From Crocinitomicaceae bacterium (GTDB taxonomy: Bacteria > Bacteroidota > Bacteroidia > Flavobacteriales_D > Crocinitomicaceae): DNA of 6,473 nucleotides. How positions within the stretch are numbered: the first letter of the stretch is position 1; each line of letters opens with the position of its first letter. The notes beneath the pieces were generated by a model. That model made no database searches, was not told the origin of the DNA, and was given only the letters and a program-made list of their open reading frames with translations. The translations under genes were made by a program, and so were the position numbers. Shown here one piece after another: positions 1 to 6,236 of the stretch. The DNA lies in NCBI GenBank assembly GCA_023264075.1, contig JALQTG010000195.1, forward strand, positions 1 through 6,473, read 5' to 3'.

Positions 1-896
1 CTCCACTCGGATCAATTAAAGCGTCCAACGATAGTGTTAGAGAATTATTATTTCAAATAAGTTCTCAATCGCAATATTTAACCAAAGAAGCCTCTGTTGT
101 TATTACTCAAATCTTGAATTTAACGGAACGAGTAAATCCATTTCCACGAAATGCTTGGGTAATTACTGAGACAAAGAAAATTGAGGAAGCTCTGAGTGAA
201 CAGCGATTAGAACAATATATTCCTCTTGCGAAGGATATAGCTTCAATAGGCATAGGTGTAGCACAAAAAGAAATTATTTATCGATTATTAGATTTGCCTA
301 ATGTTGGCAAATTAATTCCCTTAGTTGGGGATTACCTTGTTGCAATGGAATTAATCGGAGGGATAAATCAGGCTGTGACACAATCTTCTTCGGTAATTTC
401 CAATCTAAATAAGTTCATAAAGCAAAATATTGATAACGACAAGCAGAAGATTAATCTCCTTAAGTCAATGAGTATTTTAGAAACGCTATTTAAATTTCGA
501 TTTAAAGATAATTTAATCTTTTCTGTTGATATAAATTCATCTCACTCAATTTACGCAATAGAAACTGAACTCTATCAAGTATGGTCCAATCTATTAAAAA
601 ATGCATTGGACGCATTGGATACGGTAAAAGATCAAACTAGACAGAAAAAAATAGCCATTTACAGTGAAGAAATCGAAGGAAAAATTTATATTCATTTTGA
701 GAACAATGGCCCTGAAATTCCTCCTGCAGTAAAAGAGAAAATATTCAAAAAGTATTTTACAACTAAAAAAGAAAACGGAACTGGTCTAGGACTTAGTATT
801 GTGTCAAAGATTATTAGTGATCATTATGGTAAAATGGAGTTTTCATCAAGTGCTGAGAAAACAGTTTTCACCGTTGTTTTACCGTCTGCAGAGTGA
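1..896 (+). CDS. Sensor histidine kinase, C-terminal part (5' end cut by window edge)
   Basis: The frame is open from base 3, so the first 297 visible codons are the tail of a larger kinase and an internal TTG at 114 is not its start. The visible protein begins PLGSIKAS. With the partial codon ending in CT this fits the end of a HEINTPLG-type phosphoacceptor motif, placing the catalytic His a few residues off the left edge. About 80 mostly helical residues (visible 40-120) separate the first helix from a second dimerisation helix near 118-140 (INQAVTQSSSVISNL). This long insert matches, from memory, a kinase class common in Bacteroidota. The ATP-binding domain is complete: N box 187-205 with Asn200, G1 box 233-240 (ENNGPEIP), F box 246-256, G2 box 259-266 (GTGLGLSI). 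The usual G1 Asp is Asn. It would autophosphorylate and pass phosphate to a response regulator not seen here. Sampled lines are about 30% G+C, lower than the protease gene (nearly 50%). Input domain and signal are unknown. Confidence 0.9.
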   Translation, partial: PLGSIKASNDSVRELLFQISSQSQYLTKEASVVITQILNLTERVNPFPRNAWVITETKKIEEALSEQRLEQYIPLAKDIASIGIGVAQKEIIYRLLDLPNVGKLIPLVGDYLVAMELIGGINQAVTQSSSVISNLNKFIKQNIDNDKQKINLLKSMSILETLFKFRFKDNLIFSVDINSSHSIYAIETELYQVWSNLLKNALDALDTVKDQTRQKKIAIYSEEIEGKIYIHFENNGPEIPPAVKEKIFKKYFTTKKENGTGLGLSIVSKIISDHYGKMEFSSSAEKTVFTVVLPSAE

Positions 897-1222
897 TTAA
901 TTCCTCGTGAAAATGAATTCCTAGAATATCTTCTTTATTTAGCGAATATCTCAATTTTGAGTCTTAAGAATTTTAGGTATTTCTTTCTTTGGTTGAGCAG
1001 CTCATCGATATTTCAAAATGGTATCATTGCATGATTCGCGCTTTAAGTATGTAAATCTACTGTCACGTTCATTCATTTCTATGGTTTGAAATTTACGGAT
1101 CCATAGTAACACAACTCTGGACCTGTAATCATTAATTATGATATTTGGTAGATGTAGTATGCTTCAGTTAAGTGAGTACTTTCCACGATTTATGAATGCA
1201 ATAGGAAAATTTACGATGAATA
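897..1222. other. Intergenic gap with no supportable gene
   Basis: This stretch of about 325 bases lies between the convergent kinase and protease genes. I found no long open frame, tRNA-like fold or repeat array. The longest minus-strand ATG frame I traced is 24 codons (1076-1002), and an overlapping 26-codon stretch without a start follows in another frame. Short A/T-rich inverted repeats occur (CTCAATTTTGAG at 950-961; CTATGG/CCATAG around 1079-1108), but none has the GC-rich stem and T-tract of a terminator. It may be decayed sequence or untranslated 3' region. Confidence 0.6.
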
Positions 1223-1223
1223 A

Positions 1224-1255
1224 AAAAGGCCGTCATAATTAGAGGACGGCCTTTT
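1224..1255 (-). terminator. Rho-independent terminator of the redoxin-protease operon, possibly bidirectional
   Basis: A perfect 11-bp inverted repeat (AAAAGGCCGTC at 1224-1234, GACGGCCTTTT at 1245-1255) encloses a 10-base loop. Read on the minus strand it starts 17 bases after the protease stop codon and ends in six T residues, the classic intrinsic terminator form. The plus strand also ends in four T residues, so it could stop readthrough from the convergent kinase gene, whose own stop is about 330 bases away. Confidence 0.9.
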
Positions 1256-1272
1256 ACACGAACATTAAACGA

Positions 1273-3588
1273 TTATTCTACGATGAACTTACGTGTTACT
1301 GTACCTAAATAAGTTTGAATAGAAGCAAGGTAAACACCTGCTTTTAATGAACTTTCGTTAAACTCTACAACGTCAGAGGAAGTCGTTTGTGAACCAATTA
1401 CTTTTCCTGTTACATCGAGTAAGGTAATGACTTTTTCCCCTTCAACTCCAGGAATTTGAATAGTGAAAGCTCCTTTCGATGGGTTAGGATAAAGACTAAT
1501 GTTGTTCACCAATGTCTGATAGGCTAAGTTTGCCAAGTTCTGTGCACAGAAATTAAACGAAATTGTACTTCCGAAGTCAGCATCTGTAGCTGTTAGTTCA
1601 GCTAATACCTGCCCATTTGTATTCCGAGATAACTGCATACTTCCGTCAAACTCACAGTCTGGCGCCCACTGAGCCCCTCCCATACCATCTCCGTAGGAAT
1701 CATTCAGTATGAGGTCGTAACAACCTTCAGCGAGGCACATCGATTCTGAAATTAGCGTTGTCTGATTCAAAGGGTTCGGATTTGTATATCCTCCCCCAGA
1801 ATACCAAGAGAAACCAGCGGCATCTTCAATGCTCCATGAAATTTCTTCAGCGTAGCAGTCCAATGTAAGATCTAGAGTAACAAATTCTCCTTCGATCACG
1901 GCGATATATGTTGACGCGATAACATTGTTTGCTGCATTTTCATCTAATTGACCATTCGGATTACTTACTGTCACAGAAACAGTATTATTTCCATCGACTG
2001 CAAACATCCAAGGAAGTTGAATATCTTCAAATTGGTTCGTTGCTAAGCTTCCGGTCCAGTTTAATGTCGTATTCGTTCCGTTATAGGAGTAGACAATTGA
2101 TGCAGAAGTTAACGTTTCAGAACCGGAATTAGTAATACGTACTACTGGTTGTGTACCATCACCACAGATGATGCCTGATGCATTTTGTAGGTTTCCAAGG
2201 CTCGCATCATATTGAACTGAAGCTTGATTTGGATCTACACCATCAATAATTTCATTGCCCGTGTTTCCTGGATCTAACCAAAATTTTAGCTGACTGTTGC
2301 TCGGAGCGAGTGCGTCCCAAGCAATTCCGAAACGTCCGTAGATGTCATATTGGCCATTGTTGGAAGTTCCACTACAAGCAGCAGCACCGCCGGATAATAC
2401 ACCAATTACACGACCATCTTGATTGAAAAGTGGAGATCCCGATGATCCAGGCTCTGTAACCCCTTCTGTCCATGAAGCAACGCGCCACATTTGAGCATTA
2501 GGATTTCCGTTAAAATTTGTTGTTTGTTTCGTTGGTGCCATTTCGGAGTGGCAAATTTTCTTAATATCCCCACTTGGATGATGAATACCCGTGGCACGGG
2601 TGTTCGTTGTTGCATCTGTTGCATCCCATCCATTGTAGTAAATCCCCCATGCTGGGTTAGGAGCTGTATTCAATTCTGTTAACGTGAAGTCAGCATTTGA
2701 ATTGGCAGCACGAAGGACTCCACCGTTTACATTCATGTTGGTTGGGCCGTTTACAGAGTTTGCCGTTGTAGCACAGCTTACGCCGCTAGTAGGTGTTTCC
2801 CAACGAAAACGGAAGGTCCATCCACCTGGGTTTGTACCACAGTGGTTCGCAGAGATGAAATAAGGAATAATTGTACCTGATGTATTGTGCACCAAACTTC
2901 CAGTGCAGAACCCACCTCCAGAAACCATCATGGCTACTGAATTCCGTTGTAATTCCCATCCAGCTCCTTGAGGACAGTTCACGTCGATGTTACAATCTCC
3001 AGAGTCATTGAGCGCTTTTGCCATGACTTCAAGGTCTCTGTATCCATGAACTATTGTACCTAATACCAATTGAGATTGACCAATAACAGCTTGGGGCTCC
3101 ACGATTTCAATAATCATGTTGTCACTTTTGATCAACTCCGTTCCAAGCATTCTGTTTTCATTGTTGTTTTTGGAAGTATGCGCCCCTATGTATTGAAGGT
3201 GATCCTTATCGAATAGATGAAGAGCAGTACCTTCGGCTAATTCGAATACGTCAAAAATCACGTTTACTGAAACCGCATTTGGACAAGATATTGCATACTG
3301 TGTTACTCGATCTCCTTTTGGTGTTGTAAAAGCTACTCCCTGATCGAGTATATTTATGTTAACATGGTGTTCATATCCAAATCGTAGCATTTTATCAAAT
3401 CCATTGGCTCTGTTCAGGGAGTCAACATGCATCTGATAGGCTGCGTCAACAGCAGGCATCTGATGAAATTGTTTAGTTGTTGGAAATTTACCTTTCCAAG
3501 ATAGTGGTTCTCCCATATCAAAGGTTTGAGCAAATGCACTTCCGACAGAAGCGAGCAGCATAGCTGCGAAGAGTAATTGTTTTTTCAT
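1273..3588 (-). CDS. Secreted lysyl-endopeptidase-like S1 serine protease with T9SS sorting domain
   Basis: This exported protease is predicted to cut proteins, probably after Lys, outside the cell or on its surface. Residues 1-20 are a signal peptide (MKKQLLFAAM, cleavage after SAFA). Residues 21 to about 191-193 are a propeptide. The catalytic domain (about 194-450) closely resembles Achromobacter lysyl endopeptidase as I recall it: CNIDVNCPQG, ISANHC with His249, NADFTLTEL with Asp300, and GVTEPGSSGSP with Ser383. Cys199/405, 205/272 and 228/250 align with its three disulfides, and Asp415 with the Lys-specificity Asp. Residues about 455-565 resemble a CARDB-like beta domain (QLDENAANN). 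Residues 570-683 form a second beta domain with GCYDLILNDSYGDGM. Residues 697-771 are a type A T9SS sorting domain (YPNPSKG, LKAGVYL, final KFIVE). The start is fixed by the signal peptide. It sits 10 bases after the redoxin stop, with no clear Shine-Dalgarno. Confidence 0.95.
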   Translation of the reverse strand: MKKQLLFAAMLLASVGSAFAQTFDMGEPLSWKGKFPTTKQFHQMPAVDAAYQMHVDSLNRANGFDKMLRFGYEHHVNINILDQGVAFTTPKGDRVTQYAISCPNAVSVNVIFDVFELAEGTALHLFDKDHLQYIGAHTSKNNNENRMLGTELIKSDNMIIEIVEPQAVIGQSQLVLGTIVHGYRDLEVMAKALNDSGDCNIDVNCPQGAGWELQRNSVAMMVSGGGFCTGSLVHNTSGTIIPYFISANHCGTNPGGWTFRFRWETPTSGVSCATTANSVNGPTNMNVNGGVLRAANSNADFTLTELNTAPNPAWGIYYNGWDATDATTNTRATGIHHPSGDIKKICHSEMAPTKQTTNFNGNPNAQMWRVASWTEGVTEPGSSGSPLFNQDGRVIGVLSGGAAACSGTSNNGQYDIYGRFGIAWDALAPSNSQLKFWLDPGNTGNEIIDGVDPNQASVQYDASLGNLQNASGIICGDGTQPVVRITNSGSETLTSASIVYSYNGTNTTLNWTGSLATNQFEDIQLPWMFAVDGNNTVSVTVSNPNGQLDENAANNVIASTYIAVIEGEFVTLDLTLDCYAEEISWSIEDAAGFSWYSGGGYTNPNPLNQTTLISESMCLAEGCYDLILNDSYGDGMGGAQWAPDCEFDGSMQLSRNTNGQVLAELTATDADFGSTISFNFCAQNLANLAYQTLVNNISLYPNPSKGAFTIQIPGVEGEKVITLLDVTGKVIGSQTTSSDVVEFNESSLKAGVYLASIQTYLGTVTRKFIVE

Positions 3589-3598
3589 GGGTCTGTTT

Positions 3599-4231
3599 TT
3601 AGCTTTTTCGTTTAATACTACATCCTTTAGGTGCAGTAGTTGGAGTTGTTAGTGGTTGTTTAGAAATATATTCGAGAACTGCATTCTCAAGGTAAGTTTT
3701 TTTCTCAGTTTCTGCTGGATTCCAGGTATTGTCAATTGATCCAGTGTAAATCAATGTCATAGTACTATCGAACAAGAAAACATGAGGGGTAGTTCGTGCA
3801 CCGAATGCATCCGCGAGTTTATGGTTTTTGTCAAGCACGTAATTCATCACATAACCTTGATCCTTTGCCCTTGCTTGCATGTCCTTCATGCTATCTCCTG
3901 CTTTGCGTTTGGCTTCATTGCTATTAATGAGTACCATTCCTATATTATTTGCTTTGACCATTTCCGAAATAGTGTTGTAATCTTTTTCCCATCCTTCAAA
4001 CTTTCCTCCTCCAACAACGAAAGGGCAAGTATTACAAGAAAAGATAACTAAAAGACCATTTTCCTTTTTCATATCCAATAACGAAAGTTTTTGACCAAGG
4101 GTTGAATTCATTTTATTATCGACAAGTGGAGCATGTTCCCCAATAGCTAACGTTTCGATTTCGTTTTCCGAAGTAAAAAACAGTGAGCAGCTGACTATCA
4201 GTGCCATAAAAATGAATAAATAAATCTTCAT
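3599..4231 (-). CDS. Thioredoxin-like redoxin lipoprotein (AhpC/TSA-type fold)
   Basis: This 210-residue protein is a predicted envelope thiol-disulfide oxidoreductase. The N terminus is hydrophobic and carries a lipobox-like IVSC with Cys15, so it is probably a lipoprotein facing the periplasm. The active site is FSCNTCPFV with Cys66 and Cys69, and the cis-proline loop is RTTPHVFLFD with Pro149; both are hallmarks of the thioredoxin fold. The GxHAPLxDNK-like stretch near 31-40 is the usual redoxin lead-in. A further Cys204 lies in the C-terminal GCSIK, a tail I recall from related Bacteroidota redoxins. No catalytic residue is missing. It is the first gene of an operon with the Cys-rich protease, 10 bases downstream. 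I infer that it may help disulfide formation or repair in exported proteins, but peroxide reduction or an unrelated thiol role is also possible. The ATG at 4231 is chosen because it begins the signal sequence. Confidence 0.88.
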   Translation of the reverse strand: MKIYLFIFMALIVSCSLFFTSENEIETLAIGEHAPLVDNKMNSTLGQKLSLLDMKKENGLLVIFSCNTCPFVVGGGKFEGWEKDYNTISEMVKANNIGMVLINSNEAKRKAGDSMKDMQARAKDQGYVMNYVLDKNHKLADAFGARTTPHVFLFDSTMTLIYTGSIDNTWNPAETEKKTYLENAVLEYISKQPLTTPTTAPKGCSIKRKS

Positions 4232-4257
4232 TGCATCAATTTACGGAGTTATGAAGC

Positions 4258-4265
4258 GAAAAGTA
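4258..4265 (-). promoter_or_regulatory. Weak candidate -7 element for the redoxin-protease operon
   Basis: The minus strand reads TACTTTTC here, a 7-of-8 match to the Bacteroidota TAnnTTTG consensus, 26 bases before the redoxin start. No TTTG -33 box is seen at the expected spacing, so this is a tentative placement. Confidence 0.25.
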
Positions 4266-4286
4266 CGAATAATATAATTCTATCGA

Positions 4287-4294
4287 TAATTTTG
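4287..4294 (+). promoter_or_regulatory. Candidate Bacteroidota -7 promoter element for the plus-strand operon
   Basis: TAATTTTG matches the TAnnTTTG consensus of the Bacteroidota primary sigma factor exactly and lies 54 bases before the ATG at 4349, in the divergent intergenic region. An 8-bp palindrome, TATCGATA, overlaps its left edge (4281-4288). I do not see a good TTTG -33 box about 19 bases upstream, so the promoter is only partly supported. Confidence 0.4.
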
Positions 4295-4348
4295 CGGAAC
4301 AAAAATTGTAGATTCGTCTTTACAATTGCACACGAGAAACTTATTTTT

Positions 4349-5569
4349 ATGAGACGGCTGATCACGTTAATTGCAGTATTTCAGTTTTTTAAATTATTTG
4401 GACAGGTAAATGTTACTTCGGAAAGCTATCCGTTTCACGATGCTGTGGAATGGCAAGGGGTTGGAAGTTTACTGTTAGCCAAGGACCCCTCTTCACGGCA
4501 AAAAGATTATAATGTTATTTTGCTAAACACCTTAGGCGAAGCTCAGTGGAAAGAGAAATTCTATCCCAAAAAAGATAATCCTTCGCTTATTCTTGGTCAC
4601 AAGTCAAATTACATTTACTTTCTTGACAATTTTGTCCCCGAGAACCATAAACTTTTTTACCATCAAATCAACATGGGTGGAAGTGTTAAATCAACGTATT
4701 TGGAATTACTTACCCATGCAAAGAAATTGGGGTATTCATCCTCTACGGATTTGACACTTGTTGATGTTGTGAATACAAATGGTGCTCTTGTATTTCAGTT
4801 TGTAGCAGAAAATAAAAGCGATAAATCTTACGACAACGTATTCATCTTTCTAACACACCATAATCATCGAACTTATGCTGTTAAGACACTGTCATCTAGC
4901 ATGGAAGGAGTTAAAGAAAATACTGAAGCGATGATGAAATATGCAGGAAGCGATGAGGAACAGATTTATTTTTCCCGTTTAATTGATCGCGCAGGTAAAT
5001 CAACCATTGAATTTATTCCTTTTTCAGCGAAAGGAGAGGAAGGGTTCACACAAGTATTTAAGTTAAGTGATCAGCAATCCATTTCCATGGTATTAAACCC
5101 GATGCATTTTTCTGGTGATTATTATATTTCATCGGGTTTCGCGGATTACAAAGCCAAAGCTTACGGATATTTTTTAGCGGGTCAATTTTATACATTGACC
5201 TTCGACGTGAAAGGAAGTAAGTTTATTATTAGTCGTTTTGACGAGAAAGGCATTCATCAGCCATTGGTTTCTAAACCAATTTCAAAAGATAAAAAAGATA
5301 AATATGCTATAAGTGTAGGGCTGATGGAAATTCAAAAATCGCTAATTATTGCAGTAGGCGTGAATGAAGAAAATTTTCATGCTCGCGTGGAATCTACTAG
5401 TTCGATATTTCAGGTTCCCTCAGGAATCTCGCCCCTTCAATTCATGAAAAACCCATCGATTATTCAATTTGGCAAAAGTTCTACTATTTTTGTTCACCCT
5501 TTGACAGAAGGTTTTTTATCTACAAGCCTTTTCGATATTGGAAAAACAGCTTCATTGGATTTTGAATAG
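4349..5569 (+). CDS. Unrecognised exported protein, 406 residues
   Basis: I do not recognise this family. Starting at the ATG at 4349, the protein opens with a clear signal peptide (MRRLITLIAVFQFFKLFGQ, probable cleavage between Gly18 and Gln19). An in-frame TTG at 4292 would add 19 residues ahead of it and falls inside the candidate -7 box, so it is rejected as the start. The mature part has no Cys, no membrane helix, no lipobox and no T9SS sorting domain, which suggests a soluble periplasmic protein. It is rich in alternating hydrophobic strands separated by short polar turns (for example YNVILLNTLGEAQWKEKF and FYTLTFDVKGSKFIISRFD). This is compatible with an all-beta, perhaps propeller-like fold, but I see no diagnostic repeat. 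Uridine kinase follows 15 bases after its stop codon, so the two are probably co-transcribed. Confidence 0.8.
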   Translation: MRRLITLIAVFQFFKLFGQVNVTSESYPFHDAVEWQGVGSLLLAKDPSSRQKDYNVILLNTLGEAQWKEKFYPKKDNPSLILGHKSNYIYFLDNFVPENHKLFYHQINMGGSVKSTYLELLTHAKKLGYSSSTDLTLVDVVNTNGALVFQFVAENKSDKSYDNVFIFLTHHNHRTYAVKTLSSSMEGVKENTEAMMKYAGSDEEQIYFSRLIDRAGKSTIEFIPFSAKGEEGFTQVFKLSDQQSISMVLNPMHFSGDYYISSGFADYKAKAYGYFLAGQFYTLTFDVKGSKFIISRFDEKGIHQPLVSKPISKDKKDKYAISVGLMEIQKSLIIAVGVNEENFHARVESTSSIFQVPSGISPLQFMKNPSIIQFGKSSTIFVHPLTEGFLSTSLFDIGKTASLDFE

Positions 5570-5584
5570 TAGAAACTCAGTACT

Positions 5585-6208
5585 ATGGTGATAGGAATAT
5601 GTGGAGGAAGTGGTTCGGGTAAGACAACCATTTTGAAAAGATTAGCAGTAGACTTTCAAGAGCTCAGGCCTTCTGTTTTCTCGATGGATAATTATTACAA
5701 ACCCATTCAGCTGCAGCAACAAGATGAAAAAGGAATTGTGAATTTTGACTTGCCTACTGCTTTGGATAGAGAAAAATTGGTAAAGGATTTTCGTCAATTG
5801 GTTTCAGGAGAAGCGATTGACGTGGTAGAATATCAATTCAACGTGAGTAAGAATAGACACGTTTTGATAACGATAGAGCCTTCTGAACTTATTATAGTAG
5901 AAGGTATTTTCGTTTTTGAATACGAAGAGGTTTTTAAGGAATTAGACTACAGCATTTTTATAGATGTAGATTTACAAGTCCAGTTAGATAGGAGGCTGTA
6001 CCGCGATCAGGAAAATAGAGGATACTCTCGTGAAGATGTTCTGTACCAATGGAATCATCACGTAAAGCCCTGTTACGCTAAGTACATTGCGCCGCATCAG
6101 CAAAGGGCTGATTTCATATTTCACAACGACAGTCGCGCGGACCATGATTATGAACTTCTTTTAGAGAATTTGAAGGAATTAATGAGAGAAAGAGCGATAA
6201 TTTCTTAA
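5585..6208 (+). CDS. udk: Uridine kinase
   Basis: This 207-residue cytosolic P-loop kinase is predicted to phosphorylate uridine (and probably cytidine) to the monophosphate in pyrimidine salvage, using a nucleoside triphosphate. The Walker A motif is GGSGSGKTT at 7-15 with Lys13. SMDNYYKP (33-40) with Asp35 matches the family's nucleoside-binding DxFY-like segment, and NFDLPTALD (53-61) is the typical NFDxPxAxD signature. IIVEGIFVF (103-111) is the Walker B-like strand, and RRLYRDQENRG (136-146) is the arginine-rich lid. The length is close to the roughly 213 residues of E. coli Udk, and no key motif is broken. The ATG directly precedes the first beta strand of the P-loop, so the start is secure. 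It lies 15 bases after the exported-protein gene and 28 before the next. A phosphoribulokinase-type relative is possible but less likely. Confidence 0.94.
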   Translation: MVIGICGGSGSGKTTILKRLAVDFQELRPSVFSMDNYYKPIQLQQQDEKGIVNFDLPTALDREKLVKDFRQLVSGEAIDVVEYQFNVSKNRHVLITIEPSELIIVEGIFVFEYEEVFKELDYSIFIDVDLQVQLDRRLYRDQENRGYSREDVLYQWNHHVKPCYAKYIAPHQQRADFIFHNDSRADHDYELLLENLKELMRERAIIS

Positions 6209-6236
6209 ATTAACCATCAAACAATTCGGAACAGCT

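Noticed and set aside
114..116. TTG as the start of the histidine kinase
   Set aside because: The same frame stays open to the left edge and encodes the recognisable PLGSIKAS segment, so the gene begins outside the window.
950..961. CTCAATTTTGAG inverted repeat as terminator of the kinase gene
   Set aside because: The stem is only 5 bp with a 2-base loop and no following T-tract; the hairpin at 1224-1255 is far stronger.
1002..1076. 24-codon minus-strand ATG frame in the gap
   Set aside because: It is too short, has no ribosome-binding support and no recognisable homology.
1929..2682. Short open frames overlapping the protease gene on both strands
   Set aside because: They lie in other frames of a strongly supported coding region, show no known motif, and have compositions typical of out-of-frame translation.
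3782..4051. 89-codon plus-strand frame opposite the redoxin gene
   Set aside because: It is antisense to the conserved CNTC and cis-Pro regions of the redoxin and has no coherent motif.
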